Shown: positions 36,048 through 44,377, counted from the first letter of the stretch. The stretch: DNA of 64,000 nucleotides from Rarobacter incanus (GCF_006715765.1 NZ_VFNV01000001.1:310001-374000), one strand, 5' to 3'. A program made the numbers and translations. Notes: generated by a model not told the origin, from the letters alone.

Positions 36048-36070
36048 TTCGCCTCCCGCTCGGGGGCGAA
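36048..36070 (+). terminator. First hairpin after pyk
   Basis: TTCGCCTCC (36048-36056) pairs with GGGGGCGAA (36062-36070), 9 bp including one G-T wobble with a 5-nt loop, starting 17 nt after the pyk stop. No U tract. It probably acts with the second hairpin. Confidence 0.5.
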
Positions 36071-36087
36071 CACCGCAGTTGCACATA

Positions 36088-36129
36088 GCCGAACGGGTGG
36101 CGGACACGATTATCCGCCACCCGTTCGGC
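36088..36129 (+). terminator. Perfect 17-bp hairpin after pyk
   Basis: GCCGAACGGGTGGCGGA (36088-36104) is the exact reverse complement of 36113-36129, with an 8-nt loop. There is no mismatch and no U tract. It is a strong candidate for the non-canonical, U-less terminators seen in actinobacteria, ending the pyk transcript before the tRNA gene. Confidence 0.65.
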
Positions 36130-36211
36130 GCCCACCCCGACGCGCGTAGTGCTCGCCGCAGGTCGTTTGGCGTTCACATCCACCGATGGTGTAAAGTCGC
36201 TGACGGTAAAT

Positions 36212-36288
36212 GCCCCGGTAGCCCAACTGGCAGAGGCGTTCGGCTCAAACCCGATCCAGTGTGGGTTCGAATCCCACCCGGGGCACCA
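36212..36288 (+). tRNA. tRNA-Leu (anticodon CAA), short variable loop
   Basis: A complete cloverleaf. Acceptor GCCCCGG (36212-36218) pairs with CCGGGGC (36278-36284), then discriminator A and an encoded CCA to 36288. The D arm is GCC/GGC around CAACTGGCAGA. The anticodon loop is CTCAAAC with CAA at 36246-36248 (reads UUG, Leu). The T arm is GTGGG-TTCGAAT-CCCAC. The variable loop is only CCAGT, 5 nt, whereas bacterial tRNA-Leu normally has a long class II arm, and the top anticodon-stem pair is T-T. Identity is by anticodon only. TTGGCG (36167-36172) and TAAAGT (36192-36197) are a possible promoter. Confidence 0.85.
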
Positions 36289-36312
36289 ATCGATGTCGAA
36301 TGACATCAGGTC

Positions 36313-36356
36313 GGCCCGAACTCACAGTTCCGTGAGTTCGGGCCACTTTCTTTTTT
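36313..36356 (+). terminator. Intrinsic terminator after the tRNA
   Basis: GGCCCGAACTCAC (36313-36325) and GTGAGTTCGGGCC (36332-36344) form a perfect 13-bp stem with a 6-nt loop, followed by ACTTTCTTTTTT. It begins 25 nt after the tRNA CCA. This is the most canonical terminator in the window. Confidence 0.85.
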
Positions 36357-36384
36357 GCGCGCAATCCCGTAGATCGCGGGCGTC

Positions 36385-36524
36385 GTGTCTCGCCTTCGCC
36401 CGCCGGGTGCGCCGTGTCTCGCCTTTTCGTCCGCCGGGTGCGCCGTGTCTCGCCTTCGCCCGCCGGGTGCGCCGTGTCTCGCCTTTTCGTCCGCCGGGTG
36501 CGCCGTGTCTCGCCTTCGCCCGCC
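36385..36524 (+). repeat. Alternating 29/31-bp tandem repeat (60-bp composite)
   Basis: GTGTCTCGCC starts at 36385, 36414, 36445, 36474 and 36505. Units alternate between CTTCGCCCGCCGGGTGCGCC (29-bp spacing) and a version with TTTTCGTCC (31-bp spacing), giving a 60-bp composite present two and a half times. It lies directly after the tRNA terminator and runs into the 93-bp family. No coding signal. Confidence 0.75.
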
Positions 36525-36810
36525 GAGTGCGGTGGTTTGTGCGGGGGTTTTGACTGGAAGGGGCGCGGTCGGCGCGTGTGGGGGTGTCCGGGGTCGTCGA
36601 GTGCGGTGTTTTGGTTCGAGTGTGGGGTTTTGTGCGGGGGTTTTGACTGGAAGGGGCGCGGTCGGCGCGTGCGGGGGTGTCCGGGGTCGTCGAGTGCGGG
36701 GTTTTGGTTCGAGTGCGGTGGTTTGTGCAGGGGTTTTGACTGGAAGGGGCGCGGTCGGCGCGCGCGGGAGTGCGCGAACTCGTCGAGTGCGGGGTTTTGG
36801 TTCGAGTGTG
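36525..36810 (+). repeat. Second array of the 93-bp repeat family
   Basis: GAGTGCGG units start at 36525 (shortened, 74 bp), 36599, 36692 and 36785 (partial). Full spacing is 93 bp. The unit matches the array at 11908-12449, except that GACTGAAAGG there is GACTGGAAGG here and the GC-rich spacer varies. Orientation relative to the plus strand is the same, with G runs on the plus strand. No poly-G expansion here: the corresponding position has G5. Confidence 0.88.
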
Positions 36811-36980
36811 GTCTCGATACGCGCGCTTCGCGCGCACTCGACCAGCGGGCCGGGGACTTTGCTGATCGAGTGCGCCGCGGGGGTGGTCTCGATACGCCCG
36901 CTGCGCGGGCAACTCGACCAGCGGGGTTTTGGTTCCAGTGCGGAGGCTTGAGCGGCGGTGGTCTCGATACGCCCGCTGGC
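36810..36980 (+). repeat. REP-like palindromic elements, two full and one truncated
   Basis: GGTCTCGATACG ... CTCGACCAGCGGG elements lie at 36810-36849 and 36885-36924, each with an internal palindrome (GCGCGCTTCGCGCGC and GCCCGCTGCGCGGGC). A third is truncated at 36960-36978 right against the 3' end of the YdcF-like gene. Such GGTCTCGATACG...ACTCGACCA elements are widespread intergenic repeats in Micrococcales-type genomes. Fragments of the 93-bp unit are interspersed. Nothing else is seen in this intergenic stretch. Confidence 0.7.
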
Positions 36981-38054
36981 TTACAGGTAAGAGGCCACCA
37001 GGCCGGCCGCAAACGGAAGCAGCAGGATTGCTACGGCGATGACGTTTAGTGTCAGGTGCTCGCGCAGGACGGCGATGTACTCGCGTAGAAAGGCCGTGGG
37101 CCAGTAGTAGCCCGCGGTGGGCGAACCCACGGCGTATCCTCGCCATTTCATCTTGCGCATGAATATCGCGGCCCGGAACGCATGAAAACTCGAAGTGGCG
37201 ATCGCGACGGGGGAGTCCGGGCCGCTCGCGCGCAATAGTTCGCGCGAAAACTCTAGGTTTTCCATGGTGGTGCGAGAACGGCGTTCGAGCCGAATGTCGG
37301 ATCCGACTAAACCCTGCCCGAAGGCGTAATCCGCCATCGCGGCGGCCTCGCTCACTCTTTCGCGGGGGCCCTGTCCACCGGAGACGATGAGCACCGGGCG
37401 CGATCCCCGCCGGATCCATCGTTGCCGCTCTTTAATGCCGCGTTCCACCCGCGCCGCGAGCAGGGGCGTCACTGTCAGCCCCCGGATCAGACCCGAACCC
37501 AAGACGATCACGGCCACGATCGGTTTGCGGCGGACCCGCCCCGCATAGGCTACGTAGAGGCGCGACCACAATAGGTATGCGATGAGCCCAAAACCTATGT
37601 ATCCCGCGGGCAGAGTGAGCGCCACGAGGGTCAAGAATATGGGCTCCCGATTGGTGAGGATGCTCCACACCATGGCGCCCAAGAAGGCAAGAATGCCGCC
37701 TCCGGTGATGAGGGCCAGAGCGTGCGAAAGCGACCGGCCCTCCCGGCGCACCACAAGAACTCCGGTGAGGATAAGAAATACGGCGATGACGGTCATGGAG
37801 AGCAGGCCGACCGCAATCACGCCGAATAGCACCCAGGCCTGCGCATTTGTGGCGGCGATCTGCTGATCGGTGGACGACCCGGGGCCGGCAACGGCCTTGC
37901 CGAGCGCAACCAGCACCTCGGTAACAATGCCGAAGGCGATCACGACGATCGTCGATAAGAGGTAGACGCCGATTCGCACCTTTCGTGGATCGCGCCAAGC
38001 TGAGTATGCCGTGAGCGCGCTGAGCGCGGCGGCTACTATCCAGACATCGATCAC
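36981..38054 (-). CDS. YdcF-like (DUF218) membrane protein
   Basis: A 357-aa protein with about five N-terminal membrane spans, a cytoplasm/exterior DUF218 domain (about residues 185-320) and a final membrane span. DUF218 features are visible: VLGSGLIRG, SGGQGPRERVSEAAAM, the RTTMENLEFSR segment and TSSFHAFRAA. The family includes SanA/YdcF proteins linked to envelope integrity, but the reaction is unknown. GTG 38054 is chosen because AGGAGGA precedes it and the N terminus (MIDVWIVAAAL) opens the first span. The longer frame lacks both. The stop abuts a truncated REP element. Confidence 0.85.
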   Translation of the reverse strand: MIDVWIVAAALSALTAYSAWRDPRKVRIGVYLLSTIVVIAFGIVTEVLVALGKAVAGPGSSTDQQIAATNAQAWVLFGVIAVGLLSMTVIAVFLILTGVLVVRREGRSLSHALALITGGGILAFLGAMVWSILTNREPIFLTLVALTLPAGYIGFGLIAYLLWSRLYVAYAGRVRRKPIVAVIVLGSGLIRGLTVTPLLAARVERGIKERQRWIRRGSRPVLIVSGGQGPRERVSEAAAMADYAFGQGLVGSDIRLERRSRTTMENLEFSRELLRASGPDSPVAIATSSFHAFRAAIFMRKMKWRGYAVGSPTAGYYWPTAFLREYIAVLREHLTLNVIAVAILLLPFAAGLVASYL

Positions 38055-38417
38055 TGAAGTCCTCCTCCAATCGTGGACCCGAACACGGGCCGTCGCGAAC
38101 AGGATGCCCGCGGGGGCAGGACGGTGGCGCGGGCTCATGGGACCGCCCGGCGAATCCGGCGCGTGAACGCGCATCCGCAAACCGCCCCAGAGACCGCAGT
38201 GCCGGGGGCCCGGCCTGCGCGCACTCCAAATTTACAGGCATTGCGCCTCCCGTATTCGGTACTGGCATCCGCCGTGTCCACGCGACGGTGTGGGACGCCA
38301 CCGCACCCGGCGTGAGGTGCACCAGAATCATACACTTCGGCGCACCGAACACGGCGTGTTAGCATTTCCGAATACTGCGATCGATTGGCGCAGCCGACGG
38401 GCTAGACGAGGGGAAAC
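38055..38417. other. Intergenic region between divergent YdcF-like and mntH genes
   Basis: A 363-bp spacer between divergently transcribed genes. The first 280 bp are GC-rich with no convincing gene, and short open frames have no ribosome binding site. The AT-richer end (38330-38417) holds the mntH promoter and palindromes described separately. Confidence 0.6.
38336..38365 (+). promoter_or_regulatory. mntH promoter with embedded palindromes
   Basis: TTCGGC (38336-38341) and an extended -10, TGTTAGCAT (TAGCAT at 38360-38365), are 18 bp apart. Two inverted repeats lie inside: TTCGG-CGCA-CCGAA (38336-38349) over the -35, and AACACG-G-CGTGTT (38348-38360) between the elements. A dimeric repressor, for example a metal-sensing DtxR/MntR-type protein, bound there would block RNA polymerase. 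The regulator identity is inference. Confidence 0.45.
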
Positions 38418-39683
38418 GTGCGCACTGTAGAAGAAGTTGAGACGCAAGAAGTGGCATCGCCGCACGGGCGACTAGAGCGCAAGCTCATGTGGCTGCTCGG
38501 ACCGGCTTTCGTCGCCGCGATCGCGTACGTGGATCCCGGGAACGTCGCGGCCAACCTTTCGGCGGGTGCCGGCTACAAGTACTTGCTCGTGTGGGTGCTG
38601 GTTGTCGCCAATGTCATGGCCGTGGTCATCCAGTATCTATCGGCCAAACTGGGAATCGTGACCGGCAAATCGTTGCCGGAAATCCTGGGGGAGAGGATGC
38701 CTCGCGCGGGGCGCCTAGCCTATTGGGTGCAGGCGGAACTGGTCGCTGCGGCCACCGACCTAGCGGAGGTGATCGGCGGCGCGATAGCTCTGCATATCCT
38801 GTTCAACGTTCCATTGGTGCTGGGCGGGGCAATCGTAGGGGTCGTTTCGCTTGCGATCCTTGCGGTGCAATCGCGACGAGGCCAGCGCCCCTTCGAATTC
38901 GTCATCATGGCGCTGCTGTTTATCATCACAATCGGCTTCATGGCCGGGTTGGTTGTCAGTCCCGTTGATTGGGGACAGGCCGCGGAGGGCCTGGTGCCAC
39001 GGTTCCAGGGTGCCGACACGGTACTTTTGGCTGCAAGCATGCTCGGTGCAACCGTCATGCCCCACGCGATTTACCTGCATTCATCGTTGGCCCGCGATCG
39101 GCACGGTGCCAGCAATAGCCCCCAGCGGATCGGTCGGCTCCTGCATGCCACCAAGATCGACGTCATCTTCGCTTTGGTGATCGCGGGCTCGGTGAACATC
39201 GCCATGCTCCTGCTCGCGGCGGCATCACTGCCGGGGGTCAGCGGCACCGACACCATCGAGGGCGCGCACGCGGCGATCACGAATGCTCTGGGGCCCGTGA
39301 TCGGCGTGATATTTGGAATTGGGCTGCTTGCCTCGGGCCTGGCCTCGACCTCGGTGGGATGCTACGCGGGGGCCTCGATCATGGACGGGCTACTGCACGT
39401 CCGCATCCCCCTGCTCGTGAGGCGTTCCGTAACCATCGTTCCGGCGCTGGTCATCTTGGCGGTCGGGGCGAATCCAACGTGGGCCTTGGTCCTATCGCAG
39501 GTGTTCTTGTCCGTCGGCATCCCATTCGCGCTGATCCCGCTCGCTTGGTTGACAAGTCGGCGCGCTCTGATGGGGTCGTTCGTGAACGGTCGCATCATGC
39601 GGGCAACGACGATCGTCGTGGTCATCGCGATCATCGCGCTCAACGTCGCGCTGCTGTACCTGACCTTTACTGGCCGCGCCTAA
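38418..39683 (+). CDS. mntH: NRAMP-family divalent metal transporter (Mn)
   Basis: A 421-aa proton-coupled importer of manganese and related metals with 11 predicted spans. The metal site is visible: DPGN at residues 38-41 in helix 1, and MPH at 214-216 in helix 6, where the methionine favours Mn/Fe over Mg/Ca. Start GTG 38418 has GAGGGGA upstream. It has its own promoter region with palindromes suited to metal repression. It stands alone between unrelated neighbours. Confidence 0.92.
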   Translation: MRTVEEVETQEVASPHGRLERKLMWLLGPAFVAAIAYVDPGNVAANLSAGAGYKYLLVWVLVVANVMAVVIQYLSAKLGIVTGKSLPEILGERMPRAGRLAYWVQAELVAAATDLAEVIGGAIALHILFNVPLVLGGAIVGVVSLAILAVQSRRGQRPFEFVIMALLFIITIGFMAGLVVSPVDWGQAAEGLVPRFQGADTVLLAASMLGATVMPHAIYLHSSLARDRHGASNSPQRIGRLLHATKIDVIFALVIAGSVNIAMLLLAAASLPGVSGTDTIEGAHAAITNALGPVIGVIFGIGLLASGLASTSVGCYAGASIMDGLLHVRIPLLVRRSVTIVPALVILAVGANPTWALVLSQVFLSVGIPFALIPLAWLTSRRALMGSFVNGRIMRATTIVVVIAIIALNVALLYLTFTGRA

Positions 39684-39891
39684 TAACCGACGGTGACGGT
39701 CTGAAAGGGAATGCAATGTGAGGCCGTTTCAATCTTGAGGGCCAATGTGGCATGATGTCGTTGTCACTTCGTGCAGTAGTTACACCGAATTTGGACTAAT
39801 CCGACGCAGGGTTGGGAACATTTTGGACATACCGTGACCGACTGCACACCAGAGGGATAAGCGATGCTGCTTACCCAGAAGAGGAGCCACG

Positions 39892-42800
39892 ATGTCATCA
39901 CCTGGTCCGTTCCACCGCAGAAGAAGGGCGTTTGTGGGCGCCCTGGCAGGCTTCACGATGCTGGCTTCGGCCGGCCTCACCGCTGCTCCCGCAGCACAGG
40001 CCACAGCCGAAGCCAGCTCCGATGCCGACGGGTGGTCGCTAGTTTCGACCAACCCGTTTAGCGAGAGCTACTTCCCGACATTCACGGGCAACGGCTATTT
40101 CGCAGCCCGCGTCCCGGCACAGGGGCAGGGATACAGCACGAACGCGGGACTGGGGAATTCCTCGCCCGTTACAACGTCTTTCGAGATCAACGGCTTCTAC
40201 ACCGGCAAGAATGTGACCGATGTGGCGGATGACTCAGACGATGACGTCAGCAAAGAATGGCGAGTTTCGGGGCCTGGTTGGACGGGCCTAGACATCTCGG
40301 ACGGTTCGGGGAGCTTCGACGACGCCTTCGCCCCCGCCAGCAGCTTCACTGGACCGTGCGAGGTCGGTAACCCGTGCCAGGCAGAAGACGGTACACTTTC
40401 CGGCCCGTCGGTTGCGACCGATCACACCGGCTACAACGGCACCGGATTCACGCAAGGATGGGGCACCGTCGGGAACAAGATGACGATCGACGTCGCCGGT
40501 TTGGAAGCCGGCACGCAGTACGACGTCGTCGTCCGTTACGCCGCCGGATTCCATGCGCAGGCACCTGATGGCGCCGACCGGCGTCTCACCTTGAGCATAG
40601 GTGGAGCGCAGTCCGTGATCGACCTTCCCACCGTTTCCTTCGACGAGGGCAACGGTTGGGATCAATGGGGCGAGGCACGCCAAACCGTTGAGGTCACCGA
40701 CGCGGATTCACCCCTGGTTCTGGAATGCACGGACGCCGACTATTGCGGCGTGAACGTTGATCAGATCGCGGTCGTCGCTCAGGGCGCGGATGTGCCTGCA
40801 ACCTCCAGCGCGCAGATCACGCCGGAGATTCGTGGCATCTCTAATTACAAGCAGACGCTCAACATGAAGACAGGCGCCATTTCGACGGCGGCCACCTGGA
40901 CGGCGCCGTCGGGCAACGTCAGCGACGTCGAATACACCGTGCTTACGGATCGGTCCAACGATCAGCGCGGGCTTGTGACGCTAAAGTTCACTCCGCAGTG
41001 GAGCGGCACCGTGGATGTCACCGATGTCCTCGACGCACGATCAACCGAAAACGTTGATTCCTTCACTCCGCACAGCGATGCCTCCACCAACACCATCGGC
41101 CTGACCACAGCGCTGCGGCACACGGATGTTTCGGCAACGTACGCATCGGTATTGGAGGGTGAGGGCACGCTCAGCCAGGCAACCGGGCTCTCGGCCAATT
41201 CAGTGGGACAAAAGCTCACCGCCGATGTGACCGCGGGTACCACGTACACATTCACGAAGTACGTCGGATTGACAAGCTCGGACGATCAAGACAATTCGTA
41301 CGAGGCCGCCTCTTCCATTGCAGCCGCCGCAGCGGAATCGGGCGCGTCCAACGTGACCGCCGCGAACGACGCCGCGTGGGCCACCATCTGGGAGGGAGAC
41401 ATCCAGATCAAGGGAGACGACGATCTCCAGGACCAGGTGCGCGCGTCGCGCTTCTACCTCATGGCTAGCGTCGGCACACGGTCGTGGTCGCCTTCGCCGA
41501 CGGGGCTCTCGTCCAATAATTATGGTGGTCACGCGTTCTGGGACACCGAAACGTGGATGTGGCCGTCGATCGTGGCGCAGAACCCCGAGGCTGCAAAGGG
41601 CGTGCTGGACTATCGGTCGAAGCGCATCGCGCAGGCGGCCTGGAATGCAGCAAACACGCTGGAGCGCAGCAAGGACGCCCGCGGCAGTGACGACCTGCCG
41701 GCGGACAACAACTTCGTGCGCACGTCGTACGAAGGCCTGCGGTTCCCGTGGGAGTCCGCCTACAACGGCACCGAAAGCACCGAGTCATACTTCTTCGGTG
41801 GCCACGAGATCCACGTGACCGCTGACATCGCGCTCGCCTATTGGCAGTACTACATGGCGACCGGTGATAAGGAATGGCTGGAATCGACCGGATGGCCCGT
41901 CATCAGCGGCACCGCGGACTTCTGGGTTTCGCGGTCCACCAAGGACGATTCCGCGGACCTCTACCACATTTACGACGTGACCCCGCCGGATGAGTGGGCG
42001 TCCAACGGAAACAACGGCCGCGACGACAGCGCCTACACGAACACGGCGGCGTCCAAGAACCTGGAGATCGCCATTGAGGCGGCCGAGGTCCTGGGTGAGA
42101 CGGTCAAGTCTGGCTGGACCGAACGGGCCGGCAAGTTCTACATCCCCACCGATGACACGCTCGGCATCACGCAGGAATACAGCGGGTACAACGGCAGCAC
42201 GATTAAGCAGGCCGACGTGGTCATGCTCAGCTACCCGTGGCAAAACGGGCAGAGCGACGCGGTGACCGCAGCGAACCTGGACTACTACTCGACCAAGGTC
42301 GATGAAAACGCGAGCCCGTCGATGACGGATGCAATCCACTCGATTGTTGCTGCGGAACTGGGGCGCGCGGACGAGGCGTACTGGTACACGGGTCGCAGCG
42401 CTGGTGGGTTCCTGCGAGGAGACTTCAAGCAGTTCACCGAAGAACGCGGTGGCGGTCACGCCTTCACGTTCATCACCGGAGCCGGCGGATTCTTGCAAGA
42501 GTTCCTGTACGGGTACAGCGGGCTTCGCTGGGGCACCGACGGGCTGACACTTAGCCCGATACTTCCCAGCGCGCTGGATGAGATCAAGCTGACCGGCCTG
42601 AAGTACCAGGGCAGCACGTTCGACCTGACGATCGGCAAAGAAAAATCCGTCGTAACTGTCACGGCCGGGTCCGACCTCAAGCTTGCCGACGGGAAGACGG
42701 TGGCCAGCGGCGACTCGTTGACCATTGACACGCGTGAAGGCAGCGACTACGGCACCAAGGTCGGTTCCCTGCACGCTGATTCCGGGAACGACAACGGTTC

Positions 42801-44250
42801 GGGCGACTACAAGTACCCCACCAATTCGGTGTTCGCAGACAAGTCTTTCGACATGACGGACTTCGAGGTGTACCGCGAGGGTGACAACATCAACCTGGTG
42901 ACACGAGTCTCGGGTACGGTGACGAACCCCTGGTACCAGCAGGGAATGAGCTTGCAGCTTGTGCATGCCTACATACGTGACGGCAATGCGACGTCCACCG
43001 GGACGACCGCCGCGATCAGTGGTACCAACGTCAACACGGCAAGTCCGTGGCAGTACGTGGCCGTTGCCAACCCGCGCAGCGATGGGGGCAAGGCGACCGG
43101 GCTCTACACTGCCGACGGAACAAAGGTGGCGAGCGCCACGATTCAGGTGCGCCAGCAGCACGATATTGTGCTCACGTTCCCGGCTTCCGCGTTCGGGGAC
43201 CTGGATTGGTCCAAGGCGTCAGCTTCCGTGATGATGATGAGCTCGGATGAAAACCCAACCGAGAACAACATCCGGCAGCTGGTTGCGGGTGGCACGAACG
43301 AGTGGCGCTTCAGCTCGGCAAGCGCGACTGAGGCGACCCTGGCTAACTACGGCAACGTGATCAAGACGTTTGTTTCCGCCGACACCACGCAGGCCGAGGC
43401 CCTGGCGCCGCAGGTCGGTGGGCCGGTCGTCCCATTCGTCGCGCTCAATGCGGAGACTGACCCTGGTACGGATCCGGGGACTGACCCTGGTACGGATCCG
43501 GGGACTGACCCGGGGACTGACCCGGGGACTGACCCGGGGACTGACCCTGGTACGGATCCGGGGACGGACCCTGGTACGGATCCGGGGACTGACCCGGGGA
43601 CTGACCCGGGGACTGACCCGGGGACTGACCCGGGCGGCCAGACCACGATCGTTGTCGATGCGCCCACGCTCAGCCGCACGACGCAGGTCTACGGCGCTGC
43701 GGCAAACAAGCGTGCCACGTTGACGACATCGATCAATACCACCGCGACCGGAACCGTTGCATTCGTGAGCGGTAACAAGACGCTCGCAACTGCCACTCTG
43801 GTTGCTAAGGGAGGCAAGTCGGTCGCGACCGCCACCGCCGCTGCGAAGCTGGCACCGGGGGTCTATGGGCAGATTCGAGCGGTCGTCAAGACCACGAGTG
43901 GCCAGACCGTGGCATCGAAGCCCGCCGCGAATTCGCTTACGGTCAAGAAGGCCGCCGCAAAGAAGGCGAAGGTGAAGACCAAGTCCTTCAAGAAGGGGAG
44001 CCGACCGATCATCAAGGTGAAGATCGCGAAGCTCTCGAACGGCAAGAAGGCCAAGGGCAAGCTCACGGTCTACGTGAACGGCAAGAAGGTCAAGACCGTC
44101 AAGGTGAAGTCCAAGAAGAACGGCATCACCACGATCAAGCTGTCAAAGAAGTACAGCAAGACGATCAAGGTGCGAGTGAAGTTCGTTCCGAAGTCCAAGA
44201 AAACGGTTGCCGTGAAGAAGTTCAAGGCAATCAAGCTCAAGGCACGCTGA
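39892..44250 (+). CDS. Secreted multidomain GH65 glycoside hydrolase
   Basis: A 1452-aa exported enzyme. Signal peptide about 1-37 (RRRR, hydrophobic core, APAAQA). The GH65 N-terminal beta domain is split by a CBM6/35-like insert (QAEDGTLSG, about 163-300). The (alpha/alpha)6 barrel has FWDTETW near 548 and the likely acid Glu in PPDEW near 698. Then come a GH65 C-terminal domain, a glucodextranase C-terminal module (about 973-1140), a (TDPG)15 linker (1189-1248) and a very lysine-rich Ig-like end. GH65 enzymes act on alpha-glucosides such as trehalose, kojibiose or nigerose. FTEERGGGHAFTFITG near 850 replaces the phosphorylase phosphate loop, which suggests a hydrolase. No LPXTG. AGAGGAG precedes ATG 39892. 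I see no confident promoter in the 208-bp spacer. Confidence 0.85.
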   Translation: MSSPGPFHRRRRAFVGALAGFTMLASAGLTAAPAAQATAEASSDADGWSLVSTNPFSESYFPTFTGNGYFAARVPAQGQGYSTNAGLGNSSPVTTSFEINGFYTGKNVTDVADDSDDDVSKEWRVSGPGWTGLDISDGSGSFDDAFAPASSFTGPCEVGNPCQAEDGTLSGPSVATDHTGYNGTGFTQGWGTVGNKMTIDVAGLEAGTQYDVVVRYAAGFHAQAPDGADRRLTLSIGGAQSVIDLPTVSFDEGNGWDQWGEARQTVEVTDADSPLVLECTDADYCGVNVDQIAVVAQGADVPATSSAQITPEIRGISNYKQTLNMKTGAISTAATWTAPSGNVSDVEYTVLTDRSNDQRGLVTLKFTPQWSGTVDVTDVLDARSTENVDSFTPHSDASTNTIGLTTALRHTDVSATYASVLEGEGTLSQATGLSANSVGQKLTADVTAGTTYTFTKYVGLTSSDDQDNSYEAASSIAAAAAESGASNVTAANDAAWATIWEGDIQIKGDDDLQDQVRASRFYLMASVGTRSWSPSPTGLSSNNYGGHAFWDTETWMWPSIVAQNPEAAKGVLDYRSKRIAQAAWNAANTLERSKDARGSDDLPADNNFVRTSYEGLRFPWESAYNGTESTESYFFGGHEIHVTADIALAYWQYYMATGDKEWLESTGWPVISGTADFWVSRSTKDDSADLYHIYDVTPPDEWASNGNNGRDDSAYTNTAASKNLEIAIEAAEVLGETVKSGWTERAGKFYIPTDDTLGITQEYSGYNGSTIKQADVVMLSYPWQNGQSDAVTAANLDYYSTKVDENASPSMTDAIHSIVAAELGRADEAYWYTGRSAGGFLRGDFKQFTEERGGGHAFTFITGAGGFLQEFLYGYSGLRWGTDGLTLSPILPSALDEIKLTGLKYQGSTFDLTIGKEKSVVTVTAGSDLKLADGKTVASGDSLTIDTREGSDYGTKVGSLHADSGNDNGSGDYKYPTNSVFADKSFDMTDFEVYREGDNINLVTRVSGTVTNPWYQQGMSLQLVHAYIRDGNATSTGTTAAISGTNVNTASPWQYVAVANPRSDGGKATGLYTADGTKVASATIQVRQQHDIVLTFPASAFGDLDWSKASASVMMMSSDENPTENNIRQLVAGGTNEWRFSSASATEATLANYGNVIKTFVSADTTQAEALAPQVGGPVVPFVALNAETDPGTDPGTDPGTDPGTDPGTDPGTDPGTDPGTDPGTDPGTDPGTDPGTDPGTDPGTDPGGQTTIVVDAPTLSRTTQVYGAAANKRATLTTSINTTATGTVAFVSGNKTLATATLVAKGGKSVATATAAAKLAPGVYGQIRAVVKTTSGQTVASKPAANSLTVKKAAAKKAKVKTKSFKKGSRPIIKVKIAKLSNGKKAKGKLTVYVNGKKVKTVKVKSKKNGITTIKLSKKYSKTIKVRVKFVPKSKKTVAVKKFKAIKLKAR
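43456..43635 (+). repeat. 12-bp coding tandem repeat, (TDPG)15 linker
   Basis: Fifteen 12-bp units alternate ACTGACCCGGGG, ACTGACCCTGGT and ACGGATCCGGGG, all encoding Thr-Asp-Pro-Gly. Mixed codon versions arranged in 24-bp blocks show growth by slippage or unequal exchange. The unit is a multiple of three, so changes in number keep the frame and alter only the spacer between catalytic and C-terminal binding modules. Confidence 0.9.
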
Positions 44251-44262
44251 ACCTAGTAGCGG

Positions 44263-44301
44263 ATGCGGGGCCCCGGCAGTCCGCCGGGGCCCCGCATTTT
44301 T
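44263..44301 (+). terminator. Intrinsic terminator after the GH65 gene
   Basis: ATGCGGGGCCCCGGC (44263-44277) and its exact reverse complement (44283-44297) form a 15-bp stem with a 5-nt loop, then T5. It starts 12 nt after the stop codon. Confidence 0.85.
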
Positions 44302-44377
44302 GTGCGCGTGGTGAGGGAACTCGTCCCTCATAATGCGTCGGAAATGGAATCGCTGGCCCGGGTGACGCGGCGAGTAC

